Shown here piece by piece: positions 1 through 6,107 of a stretch of DNA of 7,560 nucleotides (position 1 is its first letter; each line of letters opens with the position of its first letter). The position numbers and the translations under genes are program-made. The notes beneath the pieces are model-generated. The model was not told the origin of the DNA. It saw only the letters and a list, made by a program, of their open reading frames with translations, and made no database searches. Source of the stretch: UBA4717 sp045580165 (GTDB taxonomy: Bacteria; Bacillota; Clostridia; Oscillospirales; CAG-272); the NCBI GenBank assembly GCA_045580165.1, contig JAZNNG010000069.1, positions 1-7,560 on the forward strand, in the 5' to 3' direction.

Positions 1-583
1 CGCCGATCTTGGACTTGTACTCAGCCTTGAACTGATTAGCAAGCTCCTTGAGGTCTTCAGCAGTAAGCTCAACGTCCTGCTTAACTCCCTTTTCTTCCTT
101 CATCTTATCGATGAGTTCTTCAAAATACTTCTTGCCGACTTCCATAACAACGTCGGAGTACATCTGGATAAATCTTCTGTAGCAGTCGTAAGCCCATCTG
201 GGGTTGCCGGACTTCTTAGCCATTACTTCTACAACCTCTTCGTTAAGACCGAGGTTGAGGATGGTGTCCATCATACCGGGCATAGAAGCACGTGCACCGG
301 AACGAACAGAAACGAGGAGAGGATTTTCAAGGTCACCGAACTTCTTGCCGGTAACGCCTTCCATCTTAACGATGTATTCCATGATCTCTGCCATGATATC
401 ATCGTTGATCTGTCTGCCGTCTTCGTAATACTGTGTGCAGGCTTCTGTGGAAATTGTGAAGCCCTGGGGAACGGGAAGACCGATATTGGTCATTTCCGCG
501 AGGTTTGCGCCCTTACCGCCAAGGATCTCACGCATATCTGCGTTACCCTCGGAGAAGAGATAGCAATACTTCTTTGTGCTCAT
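1..583 (-). CDS. ppdK: Pyruvate, phosphate dikinase, N-terminal part (cut by window edge)
   Basis: The enzyme interconverts pyruvate, ATP and phosphate with PEP, AMP and pyrophosphate in the cytoplasm, and in anaerobes often serves glycolysis or gluconeogenesis in place of pyruvate kinase. The visible 194 residues begin MSTKKYCYLFSEG and contain GGKGANLAEM (about 22-31), GLPVPQGFTIST (35-46) and VRSGARASMPGMMDTILNLG (93-112), all hallmarks of the PPDK ATP-grasp domain (PF01326). The family is about 870-880 residues, so only about a fifth is here and the phosphohistidine and PEP domains lie beyond the left edge. The ATG at 581-583 is fixed by GGAGGT at 593-598, nine bases upstream. Codon use is strongly biased (AAG, GTT, CTC, CGT, ATC), as in a highly expressed gene. 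PEP synthase shares the ATP-grasp fold, but the N-terminus is PPDK-like. Confidence 0.96.
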   Translation of the reverse strand, partial: MSTKKYCYLFSEGNADMREILGGKGANLAEMTNIGLPVPQGFTISTEACTQYYEDGRQINDDIMAEIMEYIVKMEGVTGKKFGDLENPLLVSVRSGARASMPGMMDTILNLGLNEEVVEVMAKKSGNPRWAYDCYRRFIQMYSDVVMEVGKKYFEELIDKMKEEKGVKQDVELTAEDLKELANQFKAEYKSKIG

Positions 584-627
584 TGAGTTTTGACCTCCAT
601 TGTATAATAAATAATTTTAAACAAGAT

Positions 628-662
628 TGCACGGGCATAGCAAAAAAACGTGCAGTATGCCC
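628..662 (-). promoter_or_regulatory. Two overlapping alternative hairpins in the ppdK leader
   Basis: Two perfect inverted repeats interleave: TGCACG (628-633) with CGTGCA (649-654), and GGGCATA (633-639) with TATGCCC (656-662). They share base 633 and cross each other, so as RNA they would either be mutually exclusive or form a pseudoknot. They lie in the predicted 5' leader of ppdK, between its promoter (673-701) and its ribosome binding site (593-598). Function is not known; it may be a leader switch, an mRNA-stabilising structure or chance. Confidence 0.4.
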
Positions 663-672
663 CACAGAAATT

Positions 673-701
673 ATTATATCACAACTTTTTTGAAATATCT
701 A
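673..701 (-). promoter_or_regulatory. Extended -10 promoter for ppdK
   Basis: Read on the minus strand, TGATATAAT (681-673) gives a perfect TATAAT preceded by the TGn extension. A weak -35, TAGATA (701-696), sits 17 bases upstream. Transcription would start near 666 and give a leader of roughly 80 bases before the ppdK ATG at 583. The match is by eye to the vegetative sigma-A consensus. Confidence 0.65.
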
Positions 702-815
702 CCCTTTTTGCTAATTTTTTAAATTTTGCTACATTTACTAAATATTTATACCTAAAGGCAATAATTTGTACCGATTTTGACAGTATTTGAGGCCAATTTC
801 CGACAAAAAGCAGTC

Positions 816-845
816 ATTACACAACGCGCGGCACCGTCATATAAT
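816..845 (+). promoter_or_regulatory. Promoter for the DUF3343/desulfurase unit
   Basis: ATTACA (816-821) and a perfect TATAAT (840-845) are separated by 18 bases, in the right place for the gene starting at 899. Transcription would start near 852, at the base of the hairpin at 851-865. The rest of the 584-898 gap, apart from the ppdK leader and promoter, is AT-rich DNA in which I see no gene. Confidence 0.55.
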
Positions 846-850
846 GATAA

Positions 851-865
851 TGCGGCTTTGCCGCA
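851..865 (+). repeat. Small perfect hairpin at the 5' end of the DUF3343 transcript
   Basis: TGCGGC, loop TTT, GCCGCA: a perfect 6-bp GC-rich stem just downstream of the TATAAT at 840-845. No T-run follows on either strand, so it is unlikely to be a terminator. Given the predicted start near 852 it would form a 5'-terminal stem-loop on the mRNA, which can protect against decay; that role is inferred. Confidence 0.45.
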
Positions 866-898
866 AAAAGTAACAACACGGAAAGGCAGCTTTTAGCT

Positions 899-1111
899 AT
901 GACGATAAAGCTCGGAATAGGCTCAATGACTTATGCGGTTATGGCGCAGAACGCTTTAGGCAGGTCGGGGATACATTCGAGGATAATCAGACTTGACCCG
1001 AGTGAGACGGTCCATGGCTGCGCGTACGGGCTTGAGGCCGACTCCAAAAGTCTTAAAAAGGCAACGTCGGCTCTCAAAAAAGAAAATATAAGCTATTCGG
1101 TTTTGCAGTAG
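899..1111 (+). CDS. DUF3343 putative sulfur/selenium carrier protein
   Basis: This 70-residue protein matches the DUF3343 family (PF11823, annotated as a putative Se/S carrier). The N-terminus IKLGIGSMTYAVMAQNAL (3-20) gives the typical first strand and helix, GIHSRIIRLDP (24-34) the second strand, and VHGCAYGLEA (38-47) carries Cys41 at the position of the family's conserved cysteine, expected to hold the persulfide or selenium. KKATSALKKENISYSVL forms the last helix and strand. The start has GGAAAGG at 880-886, 12 bases away, longer than usual, but no other start is available upstream. It is followed 83 bases later by a cysteine-desulfurase-like gene, which supports a job in accepting or passing sulfur. 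The link to selenium is family-level inference; no selD, yedF or selenoprotein gene is in view. Confidence 0.82.
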   Translation: MTIKLGIGSMTYAVMAQNALGRSGIHSRIIRLDPSETVHGCAYGLEADSKSLKKATSALKKENISYSVLQ

Positions 1112-1114
1112 ACA

Positions 1115-1154
1115 GACTACTCCGTCGGGGTGATTGCATCCCGACGGCTGAGTC
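1115..1154 (+). repeat. Stable intercistronic stem-loop
   Basis: CCGTCGGG (1122-1129) pairs with CCCGACGG (1140-1147). Inside this G1130-U1139, T1131-A1138 and G1132-C1137 extend the stem to 11 pairs with an ATTG tetraloop. Outside it GACT (1115-1118) pairs with AGTC (1151-1154) across a 3x3 internal loop. No T-run follows, so it should not stop transcription efficiently. It fills half of the 83-base spacer between the DUF3343 stop and the desulfurase TTG start and could set relative expression by protecting or processing the mRNA. Confidence 0.6.
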
Positions 1155-1194
1155 CCAAAGCTTCCCTTCCCTTGTCTGAAAGGCAGGAAACAAA

Positions 1195-2343
1195 TTGATA
1201 TATCTTGACAACGCGGCAACTACGTATCCAAAGCCGACTGCGGTTGCAGAATCAGCGGCAGAAGCAATAAACACGTTTGCGGGCAATCCCGGGCGCGCCT
1301 CACATTCGGCGTCGATCGGGGCGTCGGCTATCCTGTTTTCGTACCGTGACGCCGTAGCCTCCTTTTTCGGAGCAAAATCCGAAAACACAGTATTCACCTA
1401 CAACGCGACTTATGCTCTGAATACGGCGATAAAAGCGTCCTATATTTACGGTACGCATATACTTATAAGCGATCTTGAGCACAACTCCGTGCTAAGGCCC
1501 GTAGCTTCGGTTACGAAAAGCACCTTCGGCAGTTACGGCGTTTTCGATTCGGCGCTCGGTGAAAGATACAGAGCCGAGGCAATAATATCATCGATACGCA
1601 CTAAACTGAAGCCGCTGACACGGACTCTCGTGTGCACGGCACGCTCCAACGTATGCGGCGCGGCGATGCCCATACGCGAAATAGGTGAGTTTTGTCGCAA
1701 AAACGGTCTTTACTTTATAGTTGATGCGTCACAGTCGGCAGGCTTTGACGACATCGACGTTGAGCGCGATAGCATTGACGTTTTGTGTGCTCCCGGTCAC
1801 AAGGGTCTTTACGGACCTACGGGTACGGGTGTTTTGGTGTTCTCAAAGCACGGAGTCGAATGCGGCAGAATTAAAAGCTTTATCGAGGGCGGAAGCGGTT
1901 TCAACTCGCTTGATATTGAAATGCCGTCGCGTCTTCCCGAGAGGCTTGAGGGCGGTACGGTCAATCTGTGCGGTGCCGCAGGGCTCGCGGCAGGGATAAG
2001 CTTTATAAGCACTACCGGACTCTCCCTGATTCGGGCTCACGAGGTACGACTCACAAAGCTTGCGGCGGAAAGACTCTCCGAGCTTAAGGGTGTAACGCTC
2101 TACTCTCACGGAGAGTCCCCGATACTTCTTTTCAACGTAACGGGTCTTTCTTCCGAGCAGGTATCCGACGAGCTCAACCAAGAGGGAATTTGTGTGAGAA
2201 GCGGATACCACTGCGCCCCTCTCGCGCACAAACGGCTGGGCACGCCCGTTGGCGGCGCGGTACGTATCTCGGTCGGCGCATTTAACACGTGCGAGGAAAT
2301 TGAAGCATTCGCCGATTCGCTTGGCAGAATAATAAAAATATGA
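1195..2343 (+). CDS. Cysteine desulfurase family protein (class V aminotransferase fold)
   Basis: This 382-residue PLP enzyme should take sulfur (or selenium) from cysteine (selenocysteine) as a protein-bound persulfide. It opens with IYLDNAATTYPKP, as in the NifS/IscS/Csd group. Landmarks are H96 in DLEHNSVLRP, D177 and Q180 in VDASQSAG, the PLP-binding K203 in APGHKGLYGPTGTG, EGGT at 252-255, and the catalytic C340 in RSGYHCAPLAHK. The RSGYHCAPLAH and VRISVGAFNT motifs resemble TIGR01977, a clostridial/enterococcal subfamily separate from IscS and SufS. The start is TTG: a TGA at 1177 closes the frame upstream, AGG at 1185-1187 sits seven bases before the TTG, and no ATG is available before residue 158, so TTG is required. 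It lies in one transcription unit with the DUF3343 gene, its likely partner. No iscU or other Fe-S scaffold gene is nearby, so its acceptor is open. Confidence 0.92.
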   Translation: MIYLDNAATTYPKPTAVAESAAEAINTFAGNPGRASHSASIGASAILFSYRDAVASFFGAKSENTVFTYNATYALNTAIKASYIYGTHILISDLEHNSVLRPVASVTKSTFGSYGVFDSALGERYRAEAIISSIRTKLKPLTRTLVCTARSNVCGAAMPIREIGEFCRKNGLYFIVDASQSAGFDDIDVERDSIDVLCAPGHKGLYGPTGTGVLVFSKHGVECGRIKSFIEGGSGFNSLDIEMPSRLPERLEGGTVNLCGAAGLAAGISFISTTGLSLIRAHEVRLTKLAAERLSELKGVTLYSHGESPILLFNVTGLSSEQVSDELNQEGICVRSGYHCAPLAHKRLGTPVGGAVRISVGAFNTCEEIEAFADSLGRIIKI

Positions 2344-2384
2344 TAAAAGCAGGACAGATGATGTGCAAATCTGTCCTGCTTTTA
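2344..2384 (+). terminator. Terminator after the desulfurase gene
   Basis: A perfect 15-bp inverted repeat, 2344-2358 with 2370-2384, plus one inner T-A pair (2359/2369), leaves a 9-base loop. The arms are TAAAAGCAGGACAGA and its complement, ending in CTTTTA. It starts directly after the TGA stop at 2341-2343. The T-run is only four bases, but the long stem and its position make it the evident end of the two-gene unit. Confidence 0.85.
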
Positions 2385-2435
2385 CATTTCAGCGTTACTT
2401 TGTGCGATATCATTTGTAAATATTTGTTTACGGTA

Positions 2436-2464
2436 TTGAAAACACGATATAATTGTGTTATACT
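2436..2464 (+). promoter_or_regulatory. Strong extended -10 promoter for the foldase gene
   Basis: TTGAAA (2436-2441), a 17-base spacer ending in TGT, then TATACT (2459-2464): five of six matches in each hexamer plus the TGn extension. Transcription would start near 2471, leaving a leader of about 26 bases that holds AAAGGA at 2481-2486 before the ATG at 2497. A second TATAAT at 2448-2453 has poorer -35 partners. Confidence 0.72.
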
Positions 2465-2496
2465 TAACTCAAAACAAACGAAAGGAATTTGCATAA

Positions 2497-3810
2497 ATGA
2501 AAAAGATACTTTCAGTATTCATCGCAGTAGTAATGATCTTCTCCTCTCTCGTTGTTTGCGCATCTGCAGTTGAAAACGAGGTTACTGTTACGCTTAACGG
2601 TCACCGCGTAGTTTTCGACGTGCCTGCCCGCATAATCGGCGACAGAACTATGGTACCGATACGCCAGCTTCTTGAGGCTCTCGGCGCAACCATCGAATGG
2701 AACGGTGAGCTCAGAGAAGTCATCACAAAGCGCGGCGAAGACACACTCAGATTCAGAATCGGTCAGCCCGAGCTTTACAAGAACGGCGAGCTTATATACA
2801 ACTTTGACACACTCCCCGTAATCATTGAAGAAAACGGCGAATCGCGCACACTTATTCCTCTCAGAGCTATATCCGAAGCTTTCGGTTATACCGTTGAGTG
2901 GGAAGGCTCGACACGTACCGCTATGGTGTTCGACTACTCAAATGTTTATTTCGATACTTTGGAAGACACTCCCCTCATGATCGGTGACTTCCCCGTTGAC
3001 AATGATGTATACGAATATTTCGTAATGAACGTTCAGGCTATGCTCTATGACGTTCTTGATCAGTATCCCGATGAGGTTTCGCGTAATATGCTTATCGCTT
3101 CGGCAGTTTACGAAGCTATGATCTCATATTACGCTACATTCAACGTTGCACAGATGATGGGACTTTCTATATATGATGCAGCTGCAAAGGAAGCCATCAA
3201 CTCTACCCTTTCTACATACAAGCAGTATTACGGCGAATCCTTTTACGATATACTCGCAAGCAGCTTTATGACTGAAGACGTTTTCAAGAGCCTTCTCTAC
3301 GTTCAGTATTTTAATGAAGAAATGCTTAATCTTATGATTAAGGGTGCTGAAGATATTACGGTTGACGAAAAGGTAAACGAGCTTCTCAATGGCGGACAGA
3401 TGATAAGAGTTTATCACATTCTTACACCCGAGCTTGAGACAGCAGAGTCAATTCTTGAAGCGGCAAAGGCTGCAAGCGACACAGAATTCTACGATCTCAT
3501 TCAGGAGCACGGCAGAGACCCCGGTATGGTCGGCAACAAGGACGGCTACTACTTCTCCGCAGGACAGATGGTCGTTGAATTTGAGGATGCGGCATTCGCG
3601 CTCGAGATCGGTCAGACAAGTGAGATAGTTGAAACCGAATACGGTTACCACATCATCCGCAGACTTCCTATGGAAAAGGCTTACGTTGAGGCTCACGTAA
3701 ACGAGCTTTACGAGATAAAGCTTAACACAGACCTCGCTGAGCTTATCGAGTCCAATGCAATGTTTATAGGCGGATTCGTTGAAGAGCCCGCGGAAGACGC
3801 AGCAGAATAA
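2497..3810 (+). CDS. Exported stalk-domain (copper amine oxidase N-like) protein with parvulin peptidyl-prolyl isomerase domain
   Basis: The 437-residue protein begins with a signal peptide, MKKILSVFIAVVMIFSSLVV then CASA, with likely cleavage after ASA (residue 24). The VVC before it does not fit a lipobox, unlike PrsA, so a secreted or wall-associated form is more likely than a lipoprotein. Residues about 28-146 form a copper-amine-oxidase-N-like domain (PF07833 type), with GDRTMVPIRQLLEALGATIEW and RTLIPLRAISEAFGYTVEW as its two repeats. Residues about 160-300 are helical, like the SurA/PrsA chaperone region. Residues about 303-392 are a parvulin domain: YHIL with H307, DPG (341-343), GQMVVEFEDAAFAL (356-369) and EYGYHIIR (381-388). 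The usual GG before the Q-M motif is replaced by KDGYYF, so isomerase activity is uncertain. The tail is acidic (EEPAEDAAE). Likely role: folding of secreted proteins outside the membrane. The start is set by AAAGGA ten bases upstream. Confidence 0.85.
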   Translation: MKKILSVFIAVVMIFSSLVVCASAVENEVTVTLNGHRVVFDVPARIIGDRTMVPIRQLLEALGATIEWNGELREVITKRGEDTLRFRIGQPELYKNGELIYNFDTLPVIIEENGESRTLIPLRAISEAFGYTVEWEGSTRTAMVFDYSNVYFDTLEDTPLMIGDFPVDNDVYEYFVMNVQAMLYDVLDQYPDEVSRNMLIASAVYEAMISYYATFNVAQMMGLSIYDAAAKEAINSTLSTYKQYYGESFYDILASSFMTEDVFKSLLYVQYFNEEMLNLMIKGAEDITVDEKVNELLNGGQMIRVYHILTPELETAESILEAAKAASDTEFYDLIQEHGRDPGMVGNKDGYYFSAGQMVVEFEDAAFALEIGQTSEIVETEYGYHIIRRLPMEKAYVEAHVNELYEIKLNTDLAELIESNAMFIGGFVEEPAEDAAE

Positions 3811-3813
3811 GTT

Positions 3814-3849
3814 TAAAGGCGCTTGGCAAAACCAAGCGCCTTTAGTTTT
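3814..3849. terminator. Shared terminator between the foldase gene and sigK
   Basis: A perfect 13-bp inverted repeat, TAAAGGCGCTTGG (3814-3826) with its complement (3832-3844) around a CAAAA loop, lies four bases after the foldase stop. TTTAGTTTT follows on the plus strand; on the minus strand the stem ends in CCTTTAAACTTATT. It sits between convergent genes and could serve both, though neither T-run is long. Confidence 0.8.
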
Positions 3850-3882
3850 GATCAGAGGCTTCAATCGCGGTTAGCCCTAACG

Positions 3883-4575
3883 TCACCTGTTATCAAAATG
3901 GCTTTTGATATCCTCAAGAGCCTTTTTTTCTATTCTGCTGACGTAAGAGCGCGAAATGCCGAGCATTGAGGCTATCTCGCGCTGGGTTATTGGTCGCCTC
4001 CCGTCGAGTCCGAAGCGAAGGCTTAATATTTCCTTTTCTCTATCGTCAAGCACGGTATTTATTATCCTTGCCGCCTTCTCCGAGCTCATCTTTATTTCAA
4101 GGTCCTCAGCTATGGTATCGTCAACGCTTATTATGTCGATGTAGGTTAGGGGATTTCCGTCCTTATCAACGTCTATGGTTTCGTTTAGAGAAACCTCCTG
4201 CGCGGTCTTTTTCTGCGCACGGAAGTACATCAATATTTCGTTTTGCAGACACTTGCCCGCGTAGGTTGCAAATTTCGTACCGCTATCGTATTTGTATGAG
4301 TCTATTGCCTTTATCAAGCCTATCGTGCCGATGGACACAAGGTCCTCTTGATTTTTTGAGCTCGAATAATATTTCTTGACGATGTGCGCGACGAGCCTTA
4401 AGTTGTGTTCTATCAGCTTAGTCCTCGCCGCTTCGTCACCCTGCGACATTTTTATAAAGCATTCCCTCTCCTCGGCGGCAGTGAGAGGCTCGGGAAAAGA
4501 GTTTGCACCGTGCACCTTAAGGTAGATAAAGAAGTATCTCGCCATAAGCGAGAAAAGTAAACCTATATCAAGCAT
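3883..4575 (-). CDS. sigK: RNA polymerase sporulation sigma factor SigK (pro-sigma-K)
   Basis: Sigma-K directs late mother-cell transcription (coat, cortex, spore release). The 230 residues align by eye with Bacillus subtilis SigK: FPEPLTAAEE (27-36), GDEAARTKLIEHNLRLVAHIVKKY (46-69), the region 2 block QEDLVSIGTIGLIKAIDSY (76-94), KFATYAGKCLQNEILMYFR (101-119), and the region 4.2 helix-turn-helix TQREIASMLGISRSYVSRIEKKAL (197-220). The first 20 or so residues, MLDIGLLFSLMARYFFIYLK, are hydrophobic like the pro-sequence removed by the SpoIVFB protease in Bacillus. GGAGG (4585-4581) lies five bases before the ATG. The gene is continuous, so no skin element interrupts it here as it does in some Bacillus and Clostridioides strains. 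SigE is the nearest paralogue, but the FPxPL start and the short length favour SigK. Confidence 0.93.
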   Translation of the reverse strand: MLDIGLLFSLMARYFFIYLKVHGANSFPEPLTAAEERECFIKMSQGDEAARTKLIEHNLRLVAHIVKKYYSSSKNQEDLVSIGTIGLIKAIDSYKYDSGTKFATYAGKCLQNEILMYFRAQKKTAQEVSLNETIDVDKDGNPLTYIDIISVDDTIAEDLEIKMSSEKAARIINTVLDDREKEILSLRFGLDGRRPITQREIASMLGISRSYVSRIEKKALEDIKSHFDNR

Positions 4576-4627
4576 ATAGTCCTCCGATAAAGCTTTTATA
4601 TAAATATATTATTTTTTCGCTCTTTTC

Positions 4628-4656
4628 TTGCTTGTACGCAGAATTTATGTTATACT
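4628..4656 (+). promoter_or_regulatory. Extended -10 promoter for the 111-residue hypothetical gene
   Basis: TTGCTT (4628-4633), 17 bases, then TATACT (4651-4656) preceded by TGT, giving TGTTATACTT as in the promoter at 2436-2464. Transcription would start near 4663, about 22 bases before the ATG at 4685. This also rules out translation from the in-frame TTG at 4628, which would lie upstream of the RNA. Confidence 0.65.
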
Positions 4657-4684
4657 TATATCAGTTAAATGTGAGGTTTACGAT

Positions 4685-5020
4685 ATGTTTGATAAAATCA
4701 AAGCCATTTTCAAAAACAAGAATCCCGACAGTGCCGCGTACAAATACGACAAGGCCAAGGCTTTAAGCGGCCGCGCCATCCGCTACGTTACCGAGAGGAT
4801 AAACAACGTGGACGAGGTTGTAGGCCGGGCGGGTGCACTCAACTTAAAGGACGACGAGTTTATAGTACTGTCCGACTTTGATATTCAGTTCAGATGCAAG
4901 GTAGAGGATATGACAGCAAGCGATCTTATGTCACTTGACGGTGTCGTTTTATCAGGACACGACCTTGAGCACGGTGGTGAATACAGGACCATTATCGCTT
5001 ATTATACCTATTACAGATGA
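4685..5020 (+). CDS. Small conserved-looking protein of unknown function (111 residues)
   Basis: I do not recognise this protein. It begins MFDKIKAIFKNKNPDSAAYK, a basic N-terminus, then a probable helix (DKAKALSGRAIRYVTERI), a middle part with alternating hydrophobic residues (DDEFIVLSDFDIQFRCKVEDM) and an end LSGHDLEHGGEYRTIIAYYTYYR that ends in aromatics. There is no signal peptide or membrane segment, so it should be cytoplasmic. One cysteine and a few histidines (GHDLEHGGE) do not make a clear metal motif. GTGAGG at 4671-4676 lies eight bases before the ATG and the promoter at 4628-4656 fits this start. It is divergent from sigK across a 109-base gap, but that alone does not make it a sporulation gene. 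Coding bias and a complete expression signal support it as a real gene. Confidence 0.75.
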   Translation: MFDKIKAIFKNKNPDSAAYKYDKAKALSGRAIRYVTERINNVDEVVGRAGALNLKDDEFIVLSDFDIQFRCKVEDMTASDLMSLDGVVLSGHDLEHGGEYRTIIAYYTYYR

Positions 5021-5055
5021 TGTTTTTTGCTCTGTGCGCTTGACTTTTAGGGCGT

Positions 5056-5084
5056 TTTATAGTAACATATATGTGGAATATAAT
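5056..5084 (+). promoter_or_regulatory. Promoter for the TIM-barrel gene
   Basis: TTTATA (5056-5061), 17 bases, then a perfect TATAAT (5079-5084). An overlapping alternative is TTGACT (5040-5045), 17 bases, TAACAT (5063-5068). A 10-base palindrome, ACATATATGT (5065-5074), lies in the spacer of the first and touches the -10 of the second, so it could be an operator. The location shows that the upstream in-frame ATG at 5071 is not the start. Confidence 0.6.
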
Positions 5085-5124
5085 TTCTTATAAAGATTTT
5101 TTATTTTCGAAAGGAAAAGACAAT

Positions 5125-6090
5125 ATGAAATTAAGTGTTCTTGCTAACCTTTACGGTCAGAAAACATTTGAAGAAACCCTCTCTATCCTCTCGGGGCTCG
5201 GCGTTGAAGCCGTCGAGATCGGCTCGGGCGGATATCCCGGAAAGGCTCACGCTAATCCCGAGGAGCTTCTTGCTGACAAGGCAAAGTTCGACTCCTTTAT
5301 GAAGCTTTTTGAGAAGTACGACATCGAGCCCTGCGCTCTCGCTTCTCACGGTAACCCCGTTCATCCCGACAAGGCTACCGCAAAGGCTTACCACGACGAC
5401 TTTGTAAACAGTGTTCTTCTTGCTGAAAAAATGGGCGTTGATACCGTTATCACGTTCTCCGGATGCCCCGGCGATCATCCCGGCGCAAAGTATCCGAACT
5501 GGGCGACCTGCCCCTGGCCCGAGGACTTCCTCGCAGTTCTTGACTATCAGTGGAACGAGGTTCTTATTCCTTACTGGAAGGAAACTGCAAAGTTCGCAAA
5601 GGAGCACGGCGTAAAGGTTGCATTTGAAATGCACCCCGGCTTCTGCGTATACAATCCCGAAACAATGCTCAGACTCAGAGAGGCTGCAGGCGAAAACCTC
5701 GGCGCTAACCTCGACCCCTCTCACCTCATCTGGCAGGGTATGGATCCCGTTGCGGTTATCCGCGAGCTCAAGGATGCTATCTTCCACTTCCACGCAAAGG
5801 ACACCAAGATTGATAAGTACAACACCGCAAAGAACGGCGTACTCGACACCAAGCACTACGGCGACGAGATCAACCGTTCGTGGGTATTCCGTACAGTTGG
5901 CTTTGGTAATGACCTTACTTACTGGCGTGACATCGCATCCAACCTCCGCCTCGTTGGTTACGACAAGGTAATGAGCATTGAGCACGAGGACAGCCTTATG
6001 TCCATCGACGAAGGACTCAAGAAGGCAGTTGAATTCCTCAAGCAGGCAATTATCAGCGACCCCAAGCCCTCTACAATGAGCTGGGCGTAA
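5125..6090 (+). CDS. Sugar phosphate isomerase/epimerase (xylose isomerase-like TIM barrel)
   Basis: This 321-residue cytoplasmic protein has the AP-endonuclease-2/xylose-isomerase-like TIM barrel (PF01261, COG1082). The first strand is MKLSVLANLYG, and VEAVEIGSGGYPG (27-39) is the second. Probable metal ligands sit at strand ends: E168 in VAFEMHPG, D197 and H200 in ANLDPSHL, H223 in FHFHAKD and E286 in MSIEHED. Together they indicate a divalent-metal isomerase or epimerase of the IolE/IolI/DTE kind; the substrate cannot be told from sequence. ATG at 5125 is chosen because AAAGGA (5110-5115) lies nine bases upstream and the TATAAT at 5079-5084 overlaps the upstream alternative. Codon use is highly biased (AAG, GAG, CTC, GTT, CAC), suggesting strong expression. 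It stands alone between its own promoter and terminator, with no transporter or kinase alongside. Confidence 0.9.
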   Translation: MKLSVLANLYGQKTFEETLSILSGLGVEAVEIGSGGYPGKAHANPEELLADKAKFDSFMKLFEKYDIEPCALASHGNPVHPDKATAKAYHDDFVNSVLLAEKMGVDTVITFSGCPGDHPGAKYPNWATCPWPEDFLAVLDYQWNEVLIPYWKETAKFAKEHGVKVAFEMHPGFCVYNPETMLRLREAAGENLGANLDPSHLIWQGMDPVAVIRELKDAIFHFHAKDTKIDKYNTAKNGVLDTKHYGDEINRSWVFRTVGFGNDLTYWRDIASNLRLVGYDKVMSIEHEDSLMSIDEGLKKAVEFLKQAIISDPKPSTMSWA

Positions 6091-6107
6091 GTCGCCACAT
6101 TAATATC

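Noticed and set aside
204..693. Short plus-strand frames opposite the ppdK gene and its leader
   Set aside because: They lie antisense to a clear PPDK reading frame and have no domain or expression signals.
777..805. Perfect TTGACA (777-782) as a -35 element
   Set aside because: There is no acceptable -10 hexamer 16-19 bases downstream (CCGACA at 800-805), so a promoter here is not supported.
1109..1154. Stem-loop right after the DUF3343 stop as a bacterial SECIS element for selenocysteine insertion
   Set aside because: The DUF3343 stop is TAG, not TGA, and reading through it does not give a plausible protein extension; the desulfurase also has an ordinary Cys codon at its active site.
2340..2573. 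Plus-strand frame of 77 codons starting at 2340
   Set aside because: It runs through the terminator at 2344-2384 and the promoter at 2436-2464, and into the foldase gene in another frame.
4586..4660. Sigma-E-type promoter for sigK on the minus strand (CGTACAAG resembling CATACANT)
   Set aside because: I could not find a convincing -35 at the right distance and the -10 match is partial, so it is not called although sigma-E control would be expected from Bacillus.
4628..4684. TTG at 4628 as start of the small hypothetical gene
   Set aside because: It coincides with the predicted -35 element and lies upstream of the likely transcription start; the ATG at 4685 has a good ribosome binding site.
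5071..5124. Upstream ATG (5071) as start of the TIM-barrel gene
   Set aside because: It overlaps the predicted -10 element (5079-5084), has no ribosome binding site, and would add 18 residues before the first barrel strand; the ATG at 5125 has AAAGGA at good spacing.
5131..5985. Long minus-strand open frame opposite the TIM-barrel gene
   Set aside because: It is a shadow of the biased codon use of the plus-strand gene; it shows no recognisable domain and has no ribosome binding site that fits.
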